The notes under the pieces: generated by a model
The model's database searches: none
Told to the model about the DNA's origin: nothing
Seen by the model: the letters and a program-made list of their open reading frames with translations, nothing else
Assembly: GCA_030063045.1 (NCBI GenBank)
Contig: JAQSEB010000078.1
Location: 130,001 to 194,000 of the forward strand
Length of the DNA stretch: 64,000 nucleotides
Direction of reading: 5' to 3'
Source of the DNA: Pratylenchus scribneri
Taxonomy: Eukaryota; Nematoda; Chromadorea; Rhabditida; Pratylenchidae
Program-made: the position numbers and the translations under genes
Part shown: piece after piece, positions 25,426-38,937 of the stretch
Layout of the letters: each line of letters opens with the position of its first letter
Numbering within the stretch: position 1 is the first letter of the stretch

Positions 25426-25652
25426 TTAGAATGTGAGAAAAGCTACATTACAATTTTGCAATTGTTTATTGTGTGTTTTTATGTCATAAAAAATAAAAAC
25501 AATTACTATCATAATCATAGATAGAAAAATATTTCATTCCAGATTTACTTTTTTATTAAAATATTTATTCTTGGTTTTCACTAAAAGGCATTATTTAAAT
25601 TCAATTCTCATCAAAATTCTCTCCATATTTCCACTTTTCTGTTGTCTTCAAT

Positions 25653-28423
25653 TTATTTTTGTGACACTTTTTCCAATGCCGATGCCCATTGTTTGTTGTT
25701 GTTAATTCGTTCCATAATTTGTTCGAATGTTTCTTGATGGCTCATTGCCGCCGTTTCATCTCGAATGTCCGAATAGAGTGGCGAAGATCTTAAAAATATT
25801 TATAAAAATTTAAATAATAATTTTTTATTATTTACAAATATCTTTCGCCACAACTTGGCAAAATTGTGACCACCAATTTTCCTGCCAATTCAGGTTTTTG
25901 GGCCACTTGAATGGAGGCAACAACGGCTGCACCACTTGAAATCCCTGTTACCAATATTTACTAAGTAATAAATTTAATTATACTAATTTACCACAAAGTA
26001 GTCCTTCTTCCAATGCCATTCGCTTGGCCATTGCGATTGCATCATCGCCTTTCACTTTCATAATTTCATTGTAAATTTTAGTGTCCAAAATGGCCGGAAT
26101 AATCCCAGCACCAATTCCTGCATTAGAATTGGAAATATATTTTAAATATAGGAAAATATTAAATGAATTTTTACTTAATTTTTAGTATAATTTTCACAAT
26201 ATTAATCTAATTCATTATGATTTATATTTTCTAAGTATATTTTTAAAATAATTTTCGTCTTTGGCCATAAAAGTTCAATGGGATCTGGGTCTATAATTAA
26301 TTTATTTTCCAAGATTTTTAAAACAGTTATTGTTTAATTGTTTAATGAATATTCCACCTTGAATTTTATGTGGTCCTCCTTTGCCACCACTTAAAACTGG
26401 ACTTTCTTCCGGTTCAACTGCATAAATCTTTAATTCATTCAAAAAATTAATTTATTTTCTTCCCATTTTCCAACCAAAATGTTTGGATTCTTTTCACGCA
26501 AATATTTCCCTGCTCCGGTAATCTGAATTTTTAATTTTTGAATATTTTTCCTTCAATTTTCTACTGTTCCTCCGGTCCCAATTCCAAAAACGCAAGCATC
26601 CACTTTTCCTTGGGTTTGATGCCATATTTCGGGTCCCGTTGTAGCATAATGTATTTCTGGATTGGCCGCATTTTCAAACTGGGATTTTTTAATAAATTTT
26701 TTTAAGTCAAAGAAATTTTGTATCCCTATCCTTAGACTTCTTTTTAAAAAAAGTATAAATTTAAAATTGTTTTCGTTTGAACCTGCAATGGCATAAAAGA
26801 ATTCGGAATATTCTGGGCTAGCTTCTCTGCTGCCTCAATGCAACCTTTGATGCCCAATGCCGGATCGGTCAAATACATTTCGGCACCGAAAGCGCGCAAA
26901 AGGGTTCGCTACAAATTGTGATGATAGAATTACTCGAATTAATTCTCAAATGGATTTACTCTTTCCCCACTCATTGTCGATGGCATTGTCACAATTAGGC
27001 GATAGCCACGCGCAGCCGCCACAAAACCCAATGCTAAATAGTATTTTTATAAAATATATGGTATTATACTGGTTTAAAGGTTTATCCTACATTCCAAAAC
27101 CATATACCAAAAATTGGATAGAGCTGGTCAAGACGAATTGAATGGTATATAATTTGTCACAGTTTGGTCAACAATTAAAGGGTATTAAACGGTTTAAACC
27201 AATTTGGTTTGGTCAACAATTAAAGGGTATTAAATGGTTTAAACTAATTTTTATTTGGTCAACAATTAAAGGGTATTAAACGATTTAAACCAATTTTTAT
27301 TTGGTCAACAATTAAAGGGTATTAAACGGTTTAAACCAATTTGGTTTGGTCAACAATTAAAGGGTATTAAATGGTTTAAACTAATTTTTATTTGGTCAAC
27401 AATTAAAGGGTATTAAACGATTTAAACCAATTTTTATTTGGTCAACAATTAAAGGGTATTAAACGGTTTAAACCAATTTGGTTTGGTCAACAATTAAAGG
27501 GTATTAAACGATTTAAACCAATTTTTATTTGGTCAACAATTAAAGGGTATTAAACGATTTAAACCAATTTTTATTTGGTCAACAATTAAAGGGTATTAAA
27601 CGATTTAAACCAATTTTTATTTGGTCAACAATTAAAGGGTATTAAACGATTTAAACCAATTTTTATTTGGTCAACAATTAAAGGATATTAAACGATTTAA
27701 ACCAATTTTTATTTGGTCAAAAATTAAAGGATATTAAACGATTTAAACCAATTTTTATTTGGTCAACAATTAAAGGGTATTAAACGATTTAAACCAATTT
27801 TTATTTGGTCAACAATTAAAGGATATTAAACGGTTTAAACCAATTTTTATTTGGTCAACAATTAAAGGGTATTAAACGATTTAAACCCATTATGCTTAAA
27901 AACTAAATTAGGATTGGTTAAACCTAAGACATGACATAATCAAATGATTCGCCTTGAGGAGTTTATCAATTGAGTATAAAATTTATGGATCTCTAGGGAT
28001 AAACCATTGTGAACCATTACAATCTTTTCAGTAATTTCCCGTTTTCTCATTCTAAATTAGTAATTTTCTTTTGTCAAACCAATTCCAGTATTCCCCGAAG
28101 TCGGTTCGATCAAAGTAGTTTCGCCCGGTTTAATTTTGCCTTCACGTTCGGCGGCTTCCACCATGGCATAGCCAATTCGGTCCTTCACACTACCGGCTGG
28201 ATTCATCCATTCAATTTTGGCAGCTACAATTGAAAGGAGGGCAATTCATTCAATTTAATGAAATTGGCTACCAATTTTAGCTTTACATCCTTTCGTCACT
28301 TTGTTCAAATAAACCATCGGCGTATTCCCAATCGAAAAATGTTTGAAAAATTAAATTAAACCAAAAAAGGGAAAATAAAACCAGGCTGCATGCATCCTCT
28401 CCGATTTCATTACGAGAAGCCAT
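25653..28423 (-). CDS. cysl: Cysteine synthase / cystathionine beta-synthase-like PLP enzyme (CYSL type)
   Basis: Eleven exons from the ATG at 28421-28423 to the TAA at 25653-25655 give about 340 residues. The fold-type II PLP signatures are all present: [13 protein letters not shown], the Schiff-base lysine in [18 protein letters not shown], the phosphate-side loop [31 protein letters not shown], the GIGTGGT cofactor loop and ISSGAA near the C-terminus. Length matches single-domain cysteine synthases, without CBS regulatory domains. Nematode relatives make cysteine from acetylserine and sulfide or act in sulfide and cyanide handling. Intron 1 (28333-28381) begins GT but ends CG, not AG. Intron 3 holds a 1-kb insertion at about 27055-28020 of a MITE with an amplified internal repeat. 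All other splice sites look normal. Confidence 0.92.
27055..28020. mobile_element. MITE copy D with an amplified 42/46-bp internal tandem repeat (cysl intron 3)
   Basis: Begins and ends with the family landmarks (GGTTTAAAGGTTTATCCTAC, CCAAAAATTGGATAGAGCTG; right end near GGGATAAACCATTG). Between them, from about 27160 to 27890, GGTCAACAATTAAAGGGTAT plus a TTAAACGRTTTAAACCAA tail is repeated about 16 times in 42- and 46-bp versions. The same segment is single-copy in the other MITEs, so the amplification happened inside this copy. Confidence 0.88.
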
Positions 28424-29600
28424 TTTTTAATAATTAATTATGTTGCTTTTTGCTGTTAATACAAATACAAATTTAAATATAATTTAAGATTTTGGGGTAA
28501 AGAAAGATTTTAATAAAATTGCTAAAAAATTTTTGGAAATAATTTTCTTTATAATAAATGGATAAGGGACATTCATTTTTCTGAATTTTAAACCCAAATT
28601 AAAAATTTTTACCAAAAGAAAAAAATTGACTAAAAATTAGGGAAAATTGAGCAAAAAATAGCCCCTTAAAAAGAGAAAAATATAATAAAGTAAATAATAG
28701 TCCAAATAAAGTACAAATCGTTAAAAAAAGTACACCTGGCAACATTGTTTTTAAATAATTTAGATGTTTTTATTTTGGTGAATGAATTGATGGAGAATTT
28801 GTTTGGAGGAGGATTAGTCAATTCAATAGGAAATTGCACTCCACTTTGATTTGTTCTTTAAAACCAGTTCCATCCAAAATACTAATTCCAAAAAAAGAGG
28901 TTTGGGCGAAAATAAGAAAGATAATTTGGTTGTTGAACAAATGACATTTTGAAGGAGGAAAGGAAAGAGTAGAATTGAAAAATGTTTGTCATGGTTTGTT
29001 GTATTTTCTTTTTTATCGTCAATTATTGATAAGTAGGAGTCTTTTAAAATAGGTAATATAGCTCATTTTGATTTATGCTAATCAAAATTTATTAATTTAA
29101 CAAATGGAAAAGAGTAGCCATTTTCAATTCAAGAGTTATAATTTGATATTGAGCATGGAAATGAAACCGAAATTGTCACTGATGAAATTAAATTATCTGG
29201 ATTCAGAAAAAGGGCCAGACGCTAGATAAACCGGATTTAAAAATTCAAAAAAAGATGCCGGGATTCCGGCCAGATTAGTTATACACATTAAATTTTGCCG
29301 GATTATTCTCAGAAATTGCCAAAAATTCTTTCGGGCATAATAATATGGTATCGTGTCAGACTCTAATTTGATGTTTTCATAATGTGATTTCGAATATGTA
29401 AATAATAGCCTATAAAAGGTAAATTTCTTCACTATTAAAACTGATAAAAATTTAAAATGATTTATCAAAAAAATTTGACTAGCTAATTTGAAAGAGCAAA
29501 ATTAAATGTGAAAATAAAAGCATTTGAAAACAAAATAAAAATAGGCAAAAAGATTGAAATCATTAGCCAAAATGGAATGTAAAAAAATATGCAAAATTTT
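28424..29600. other. Intergenic, nothing recognised
   Basis: AT-rich. It lies between two minus-strand genes. The open frame at 29193-29468 (-) has no motif or splice context. Confidence 0.5.
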
Positions 29601-32600
29601 TTAATAGAAGCCATAATCATTTTGGGCCCTGCTGCCATCATTAAAATGGAATCCACCATTTTCGGTATCCTCATCAATTGTTCTTCTCGATTCTTTTCGC
29701 GAACCACTTTTGCTTGGTGTTGGCGTTGATTCATCGTCCTCCTCGTTGAATGATTCTTCGGATGAAGCACAATTTGCTGGGTTCGTTTGGCCCATAGAGT
29801 GTTTCGATTTCTATTGAAAAAATTGGTAAAATTTTTCGAAAATTCTAATGATTATCTTTTAAAAATATTAAACTGGAGAATAAATTAATTGAGAAAGATT
29901 TGTAAATATAAATAAAATTCAGAAAGATAAGTAAATTATTCCATACTTAGTTGATTCTTGATTTCGACTAATTTAAGCACAACCCTTTTAGGGCTATGCA
30001 ATTCCAAAATTTAGCGACGAATTTAATCGCAATAATGCGTACGTTTTATTCAGGGATTTAATCCAACAAAAATCAAATTTTTATATCAATTTCTATAATT
30101 AATTTCATCAAATTGTAGATGTGTTGGAGGGGCACAAAAGGTCTCTTTTTCATGCATCTTTCATTATTCAACCAAATAAAAGGGAATAGTGTCTTTTCTC
30201 CATTCTTTCTTTACCGTGGGCTTTCCTCTCCCCATTGGAACATCCTATTTCCCTCAAGCCTCAATGCCATCCCTTCTTCCGTGCTACAGTAAAATGAATA
30301 AAATATGCTTTTGCTTCCCATAAACAAAAATTGGAAGGGGGAGTGTTCTAATGGAGAGAGGAGAGTTCATATTTAAGATAGGTGATGGACATTATTCCTG
30401 CTTTTGATCAAAAATATGCAAAATGCAGAAATGAGGGCGTTTTGACATCCAACTCATTTAAAATTTGATTGAGTGGAATCTAGAAATTGCATATCAAAAA
30501 TAAATTTATTAAGACACATCCGTCTATAAAAGGTACAGTATTTGGCTAATAATTCGCATAAATTTTGGAATTGTTCAATCAATTTTTTGGTTGGACTTAA
30601 AAAATAGAAAATACTGAGAGGATTTAATAAGTGAATTAATTTAGTATTTTTAAATTTTTAATTATTATTTTCCATTAACAATTTTGCTAATTATAATATA
30701 ATTTCTCACCGTCTTTTTGTTCTTTGTTTCCCCATTATTGTTGTTGCTTTTGCTGTTCGAATCAGTCAAGGAAGGGAGTGAAGTATTTCGGTCACTTTTT
30801 GCCGAGCTCACTTTGGCATTGGCCAAAGATGCCTTTGCACTCAATGAAGTCAGGGTGGAAGCGGATTTGTGCATTACACTTAAATTAATTTTCAAATAAT
30901 ATTTTTAATAATTTTTTTCACTTGGATCGTTTTGGGCCAAATGAATCGGCGCTTTTTTTGTTGATCACTTCGTCCAGATTAAATGAACGTCTTTCATCCT
31001 CATCACCGATCTTTCGGCGGCAAACAATCGTCAAAAGACGGAAAAGGAATACAATCACCTGAAAGCAGATTTATAGAGAAAAAATTTCAAAAATTTACTT
31101 CAAAAAGTGTCAAAATGCTAGCGCCCAACCAAAGGCCAGCTTGTCCTCCCACATCCGAAATGAAATTGACCAACAAATATGATTCACTTTCAGTCAAAAC
31201 TTCATGCGACATTTGCTCATAATAAATTTCCAACATTGCCGCCGATTGAGCGTCAAAATTGGCCCCTTGGAATGCTTCGGTGGTCAGACGGGCCGATGAA
31301 AATGCAGTCGTATAGACATCTAAAATTATTTTTAAAATGGAATTAATTTAATTTTTGGCCACCATGAGTGCAGGGATGTTTACAATGGCATTGTTGGGCC
31401 CGTGTGAATTTGATGCTCTCAACCATCAAACAATTCCGATCCAATAAATCCGTACTGTTGCAAACCTTCAAAATTTAAATTAATTATTTAAAAATTTTAT
31501 TCAATTTTCGTATATTTCGAGGAATTCTTAATTATGATAAATTATAGAAATGAATATTTATTTTGTTATTTTATTTTAAAATCATTGAAATATTTTATGA
31601 GTTTTAAAAATTTTAAAGTTAAATGTTAAAAAAATAAATTAAAATAATTAATTTATCTTCAATACTTTTGTATTTCCAAGTGTCGGAAATCGAGGATCAC
31701 CGCAGCCACATTTACGAATTATTTGATGCTAAAATTGAATAAAATTATTTTTTATTTTTTTATAATTTTTATTTACCTGATAGCAACTTTTGTAACAGCC
31801 CTCCGGTTCATATTTATAATTTCCATAAATATATCCCTCTGGCAATTCCCAGGGCATCAGACATTCTCCGTGTGGAACGGGAAGTCGGTTCACTTTGCGC
31901 TTTAATTAATATAATATAAATTAAAATAATAAAAAGGCTTTATTAATTAAATATATGTCAATTTAAAGCATTATAAATTCAAATATCTTAAAAGAGAAAG
32001 CATGAATAACTTTTTATTTATTTATTTTCACAATTTTTATTACCAATGCTATGCCGAATGATGAAAGTTGGTTTGTGGGTGCCTGGAACAAAAAGACACA
32101 ATTTATAATAAATTTAAAATAAATTTACACTGTAGCCGAAAGCATCCGGGAATGGGTATTCATCCTGACTATGAATGACAATTCGAACACCAGCTAAAAA
32201 TATGTAAAATTTTACAAAAATAATTCTTTAAAAAGTGCGGGAAACCAGCTTGGGTGGTCGGCAAATATTCGGAGGTGTTGACGTGAATAAGCAGGCGAAG
32301 TCCTGAAATATATTTTACAAAAGTGTTAAATATATTTATTTTTTTACCATAGGATGGTCCTGGCCGACTACTCATCTTAATATACAAAAATTAATTAAAA
32401 ATATAAAATAAAATAATTAAAATACCATAGGATTGACACGATTCCCATTAAATGTGTAGCAATTGCCAAAGGCAGGATCAGCATGAAGTTTAAAATCTGA
32501 CAAGCAGAAAAATTTGTATATTTTAAATTTTATTAATTTTTCAATAAATCAACAAATATATGGAGTATGGACCCAAATAAATTGAATTAATTGCCGAAAA

Positions 32601-35134
32601 ACAGACCATTAACAATGTTGCATTGTTGGCCATTGAATGAGCACATTTTGATGATTTCTCCGCGTCCATATGAAAGTGCTTTCCGTTGTTCCGGATGCAA
32701 ACTGGCCATCGTCAAAACAAGCCTATGGAATTAAATAATTAAATTAAAATTATAAATTTTCTCTATTACTTTTCTCTTGTTTTGGTTGTGATTGCCACTT
32801 CATCTGTCATATTCTCGTAGCCCAATTCTTTGAGTTGAGCCAAAAAGTCTTGACGAAAAGGTGAATCTGAACAGGAAAAATAATTATAATTTTAATTCAA
32901 TAAAAATGCATATCAAAAAATGGGCATTTCGAGGCCATAAAAATTTGTTAAAAATAAAGGAGTTCTTTATAATTCCATTCTGTTAAATTTACCAATATAA
33001 TATGAAAACTAATTAATTAAGCTTAATTGCCAAAAATAAATTGGTTTCACAATTTTTTCTTTTAACTAAAAAATATTAAAAATTTGTTTTAAAATTAAAT
33101 CCCCCAATTTTCACCTTCATCAGGAATTTTTGTCCCGCGCACTTCCCACATTCTTTTCATTCTCTCTGGTCGAATTAGGCAATAATGCAAATTCTATAAA
33201 AAATATTAATTGGATTAAAATATTTTTCAGACTCACCTTTTGGCAAATACAGGGAACTGTATTACTGTAATTTTGGGTATTCGGAATTGTGCAATAGCCA
33301 ATATCTTTAGAGAGAAATATAGAATAAAATTAATTATATAAAAACATTTTTTACCATTGCAATTTGGGCACCAATCTTCATACCAACTCCTGGATAAAAT
33401 TATGCGTTTTATTTAATAAAAAATGGACCCAAATTTCATGGAAAATAAATAATTTTCTGCCCTTTTGAGATGAGATTGATTTCTATTTTATTTTGATATC
33501 AAAATATTCTAGAAAATTTATTAAATTTTAATATTAGGTTAGGTCATATATCCATTAGGAAATTGCTAAAAAATTCATAAACAGAAAATCGAATAGTTGT
33601 TAAAATATTCAAATATTTAAATAAATTATATAATAAAATTTAAAATGATTTAAAATTAAAAAATTCTAAAATATTTTACGCTTTTGCGTAACAAGGCCAG
33701 ATTGTGGAATCCTGTCGATCATAATTGCAAATACATAGAGAAATGTTGTCCTAAAAACAATTAAATTATAATAAATAATGATATATAAAATATTAAATTT
33801 GTGAATATTCAAAATTATTAAAGATATTTAAAATAATAATTTTATTTGACCTTTGGAATTGAATCCAGCTGGGCACAATCATGCCTTCCTTCCCCACTAA
33901 ATCCCTCCAAGCATTCACAATCACTCATCACCTAAAAATTTGTGGATACAGTATAAAAATTGAGGAATTTCCCACCGGCTCAATTTGCACATATCGATAG
34001 CCACCTATAAATAAAAATAATTAATTTAATTATAAATTAATTTAATCACCCCGAATATTTCGCTTTTCCCTCGATGCTGGCGTTTCGTCATAATATTGGT
34101 CCGCATGTTTTGAATAGGTCACCGCTTGATGATAGGCGTCCAATGTCTTTAAAAAATATTATTTATTTATGATTTTTATTAAATAATTTTATTTAAATAT
34201 TTTCAAAACAAATTGGTTACCTCGCTAATTTCGTGGACTCTTCTTGCTTCTTCCCTCTTAAATGGATTCAAATTGCATACGGTGATGGCAGGGAATGGGA
34301 CATTGTCGAAACGAAGCTGTCAATTTATTAATAAATTAATTTAATTGAAAAATTTTCTACTAATTTTTGAATATTTTTCATAAAAATATGAAGTAAATTC
34401 CCACCTGAACCGAAACAATTTTCTCCTTCTTTTGGAATTTCTCGAACACCCCAAAAACACTCCAAATAAAAATGGCACAGGATGTCAGTGAAATGCAAAT
34501 CCACATCCATTTTCCGTACCATTTGGTGGCTTGGGCGGCCTAAAAAAATAATTTTATTAAAAATTATTCAAATTACCATTGGAATGCCGTGGGCCGTTGT
34601 GCGTGCCGCAAATCGAATTAGCTCATAGCGGAGCTCTTCTTCGGCCGCATTTTTCACCGATTGGGCCACATCCTTCATTTGGGCTAAATAATAAATTAAT
34701 TTTGATTAAATTTTTATTTATTTTTGGCACCTCCTAAATCAGCCACAGATGGACTTCGTTTCCTCAAAGTCGGGCTGCCTTCGCCCCCGGCAGTTTTCAA
34801 AGGGAGGGAACTTCTTTGTTGTGCCGGCATTGGAAGGGCTTGGAAAATTGGTCGCTGTAAAATATTTTAAAAATAAAATAATAATTTTATAGTTTTTATA
34901 TTAAAATTTTACCCCAAATTGTTGTTCCGATTGGGTCCGTTTGAACAGGCGGGTTGGTGTTGGCCTTGGCCCTGGCGTTGACCGTTTTTGATAATGGAAT
35001 GGCCGGGAATAGACAATTCCTGACGAGGGCGTCCCTTCGGCTCCAGAATTGCCACCTGCTGTCCGTCCAATTTCTCCTCCTCCTCCTGCTTTTTCATGCG
35101 ATGTGCTTCCTCTTTTTTCCGCTTCAGAATCCAT
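29601..35134 (-). CDS. Degenerin/ENaC-family sodium channel subunit
   Basis: About 26 exons join to roughly 880 residues, from the ATG at 35132-35134 to the TAA at 29601-29603. The N-terminus is cytosolic and Pro/Arg-rich. RFAARTTAHGIPM (about residues 139-151) is the degenerin gating motif; TM1 is near WMWICISLTSCAIFIWSVFG. FPAITVCNLNPFKREEARR opens the large extracellular domain, which is rich in Cys pairs (CECLEGF, CICNYDR, WPCYAKASWYEDWCPNC, PCICQK). It ends with ECLMPWELPEGYIYGNYKY, RKCGCGDPRF and QCHCKHPC. TM2 has LTESESYLLVNFISDVGGQ then AGLWLGASILTLFE; GAS fits the GxS selectivity filter, and a Ser occupies the apparent degenerin position. The C-terminal tail is Ser/Asn-rich and ends QNDYGFY. 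These channels are trimers in neuron or muscle membranes. Closest to nematode UNC-8/DEL/MEC-type degenerins; the exact orthologue is uncertain. Confidence 0.95.
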
Positions 35135-37069
35135 TTTCCTTCCCTAAACAATTTTTAATATTTATATGCAATTTTTTATATTCTGCACAAAACATTTGAT
35201 CGATTTATTTGGATGCTGGGATTGACTAGTTGAAATTGAAATTTGATCCCAAATGGTCTTCTCATCTCAAAATTCCACATTCATAGGAAGTTGCCATTTT
35301 ATGGAATATAATAGAGGCTAATTATTATTTTTGGGAAAAATAATAATTTAAAAAATTAAAAAATAATTATTTTAAGAAAATAATATTTAAATTTTTATTA
35401 GCTAAATTTTTGATTTCATGAAAATTAAAATAAGTGAACTTGATGGCACAAAAAAACCCTAAAAGCAAAATGAATAGGCCATAGGGCTGATGCATCATTT
35501 ATGTTTGGTTTGAACATTTCCGTCACAAATGTTGCCAAAATTGGCCAACTTGATGTCTTTGCCTATCCACCTAGTCTTTACTTCAACTTTCTAATGAAGG
35601 GTAAAACAATGTTCCAACATTTTTATGGCCCTATCCTTCTTTTGGCATTCCCACTTTTTGAGGTCCATTTTAAAAATTAATAAGTTGTGGGTGGACAGCA
35701 ACAACATTTCCCCCTTTTATTGCTTTTTGTGCCGGGTAAAATTGGCAAAAAAAGTTCGTGTCATTTTTGAATGCTTTCAAAATGGGAGGAAAAATTCCAT
35801 CCAATTCCACTCTAATGGGTTTTTCCATAGCAGTCAGAGGATATGGCCATCCCTTTGCATTTTGAAATTTGAAAGGGAGACAAAATTAGTTAGGCTTAAA
35901 ATAATGAAAAAAAATAAAAAAAAATTAAATTTAAATTGAACACTAGGTGAAAAATTATTGTTTAATATAAAATTCAAAATAAATAGCAAAAAGATTAATG
36001 CGAGATTTAAAAATATTTTAAATTTATTAGAAAACAATGTATTAAATAGAAAATTAAAATAAAAAAAATTTAAAAAAGTGGGACCAAAGAATTTTTATAA
36101 TTGAAGGGCACTTTAATTCAACTAAGCAATATGAGAATTTTCATTGCAATTTATCCATTCATAAATGATTAAAAAAATAATGAATTAATTATTGGAAATA
36201 ATCTTATATTAAAGAGGAAATTTTAAAAAAAGGAAAAAAGGTGGCTATAGAATTTTGTACTTTTGTACGGTTGAAAAATAGTTACTAATTGGAGAAGGCG
36301 GATGGCACTTTTCGTTTTCGCCTTCCAAAGCCCAAGGCGGATTGGAAGCTTCATTGCATTTTAGCGCAAAATTTGTAGAGATGAGAGGGATGAAAAGCCA
36401 AAAAATGTTGGCCACGGTTCCTATTCCTACCCACCTTTCCCCAATTTCTCATTTTCATCCATCCCTCATTTCATGCCACTAAAAAAAGCCTTTCTTTGGC
36501 CCAATGCCCTCAAAAAAACCCGCACTTCCATTTTTATCCCTTTCTTTGGGGGAGAAACGCCGTTCTTCGCACATTTAAAATGAATTGCAAAAATTGGATT
36601 GAGGTTAGGGACCAAAATGGAACGAAATGACAAAAATGAATTTATAGAAATTTTTGAATGTTTGTATTTTTAATGGAACAATTTGAAATGAAAATCATGA
36701 GAATAATTTTTAATTATTTTTATATATTAATATTTTTTAATAGATTCATTTTTTTTGTTTTGTAATTTTTAATTAATTTAATCTAATATTGTTGCAGCAT
36801 TAAAAAATTATTCAGTGAGTTTAATACCAAATTAAATCTTTTTATTCTTGGGAAAAAATTAAAAGACAAACCCAAAAATGGTATTTGACTAAACGGAAAT
36901 TAAATGGCCAAGATGTGCTAACAGAATAAAAAATTTATCCACGAAATTAATGCACTTTTTAATTAAATAAAACTTTTTTGCCAATTTCGTTTTATATGGC
37001 AACAATTTAAAAGGAAATTTTTTTAAAATAATTCACAAAAATATTATATTACATTTATTTTGAATTTAT
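35135..37069. other. Intergenic, nothing recognised
   Basis: AT-rich with a slightly GC-richer patch at about 36290-36620. Open frames (35625-35939 +, 35834-36037 -) lack motifs. This region would hold the promoter of the DEG/ENaC gene immediately above 35134. Confidence 0.45.
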
Positions 37070-37216
37070 TTAAATGTTTTCTACCAATTTTCGGCCTCGA
37101 TCCCGTCGTGCTTTTTCCTTGCTGATCAATGCCATCTTCTCCATTTCCCTTTGCGTCAATGGACTCGAATTCGAATTACGGACCATTTTAATTAATTTTT
37201 GGAAATGATTTAAATT
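37070..37216 (-). CDS. Terminal exon of an unrecognised small basic protein
   Basis: After an acceptor-like TTTTTAAG the frame runs 48 residues to the TAA at 37070-37072. It reads NLNHFQKLIKM, then VRNSNSSPLTQREMEKMALI and SKEKARRDRGRKLVENI. It is charged and predicted helical. A stand-alone 38-residue product from the ATG at 37186 is also possible. No upstream exon could be joined with certainty. Confidence 0.35.
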   Translation of the reverse strand, partial: NLNHFQKLIKMVRNSNSSPLTQREMEKMALISKEKARRDRGRKLVENI

Positions 37217-37482
37217 CTTAAAAAATATATTTAATTAATTATTAAAAATATTTAATATCTTAAAATAATTGATTAATTAATAAATTAAAATAAAATATTA
37301 GGTAATTCAGTCTATTTTTGTATTAAAATTTTAAAATTTTAATGGAATTCTAAATGATATCCCTATATTTGATTGTTGCTATTTTGGTGGGGTAATTTTG
37401 GTGCCAACATGTATCGGTCAGAGGGACATTGCTGGAATTGTTCCAATTCCAATTTTGGAGGGATGCTTTTCCTCTTTTCTAA

Positions 37483-37743
37483 TTAAATCATTGCCCCGCC
37501 CGAATGCACAAAACCAAAGTTTTTGGGGAATACCCAAAAAATGGGGCCAAAATAAATGTGGGCATTTGGGCATGTCTGGGTAAAAAAATGGAATTTTGGC
37601 TTCCTCAAATATTCCACGAGATTATGCCCTCGGGAATTGGCTGGAATTGCCCTTGAGGGATTTTTATATTTGATTTCAATTTCAATGAAGAATATGCTTT
37701 CTTTGCCGGCAGCTTTTTTTGATGATTTATTTTTTGGGTTCAT
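37483..37743 (-). CDS. Uncertain small open frame, perhaps first exon of the same gene
   Basis: An 86-codon frame starting MNPKNKSSKKAAGKESIFFI. Lys-rich N-terminus, then an aromatic-rich end (FGPIFWVFPKNFGFV). No family motif. No donor in the correct phase was found to link it to 37216. It may be chance or an exon whose splicing I have not resolved. Confidence 0.22.
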   Translation of the reverse strand: MNPKNKSSKKAAGKESIFFIEIEIKYKNPSRAIPANSRGHNLVEYLRKPKFHFFTQTCPNAHIYFGPIFWVFPKNFGFVHSGGAMI

Positions 37744-37955
37744 TTTATTTTTAGTCTTCGAAACTTTAAAAGGCCGATTTCGTTTTTATTTAAAAATATT
37801 TTTAAAAATTTTTAAAAAATTTGAATGAATGAGATAAGTATTTATTTAATTACGAAAATTAATAAAAATATAATTTAAAATATCAAAAAATAAGCAAATA
37901 TTGTTTATTTATTAAAATTCAAAAATAAAAATATTGTGAATATATTTTTTTTTAT

Positions 37956-38937
37956 TCATCTTCGTTCCTGCACCGTTTTGCAAGCATCCGTCGCATTTTT
38001 TATATTATAATGGACTTGACTGAAATCACAGAAGCCACAAGTTTTTCGGCAGGCTCTGAAGGCCATATAGGGACTGTAAAATTTGAAAAAAATGAAAATT
38101 ATTAAATATTTGATTTATTTTTAAATAAATTTCAAATAAATATTAATTTTTAATATTAAGTAGATTTTAATCTATTCCCATTTTGTGACCTGTATCCGCT
38201 GCAGGACCATTGTTTGTAGGTCTCAAAATCATTATAAAAGGGAGATAATTTTATTCTTGTCTAATGGCAAAAATTCAAAATTACATTTGTACTTACCCAG
38301 ACGTCCAAATCGTTCACATATCTAAAAAAATGAAATTTATAATAAATATTTTTAAAAGAATTGTGCACTTTTTGCAAAAAGATTCCCCGTATCGATCCTC
38401 ACAATTCATTCGAACCAATGATGGGGCCACCCGATCATAGGGAATTGACCGTTTGAATCGATTACAAGTTGAACAGCATTGAATCAAACTGGCAAATATA
38501 TTTTTAATTAATTAATACTTTATTTAACTAAGCATAAAAATATAAAAAATTTTAACTATAAGAATTAAATTTATTTTCATTAAATTATTTTTAAAAATTA
38601 GCAATTTAAATTTAACACTAAAGTAATTTTATAATTTTATAATATTCTTAAAAACATTAATTAAATTTGCACCGAAATTCAATGTCATGATTGCATCTTC
38701 GGGCAAAATGAACTTTCTTTTCCCGTCTCAGCCTTTGGCAAGCCGATGAACTCAAAGTGTCCATACAACTAATTATGGTAAATAAAAATATGAATCAAAA
38801 ATTTACCATGGCGGCTTTTTCGTTTTCTCAATAGCTAAAAATTTAAATTTTATAAATTTTATATTTTAATTACCTGAAAGCATTGTAAAAATGCTGCAAT
38901 AAATGAGGAAGATATTCGCTGCTTCAGTCGAATTCAT
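37956..38937 (-). CDS. Secreted cysteine-rich protein with ShKT-like modules
   Basis: Six or seven exons join in phase from the ATG at 38935-38937 to the TGA at 37956-37958 (about 175 residues); confirmed pieces include 38874-38937 and 38807-38834. The N-terminus is a signal peptide (MNSTEAANIFLIYCSIFTML). Two cysteine-rich modules follow. The first runs CCMDTLSSSACQRL to LIQCCSTC. The second runs CEDRYGESFC to CSGYRSPYMAFRACRKTCGFC. The C..D....C....RxCRKTCGFC spacing is that of the ShKT/SXC fold, common in nematode surface and secreted proteins. The ShK name comes from a sea-anemone peptide; most nematode members are not shown to be toxins, and function here is unknown. The polypeptide ends with a short tail after CGFC. 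Confidence 0.72.
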
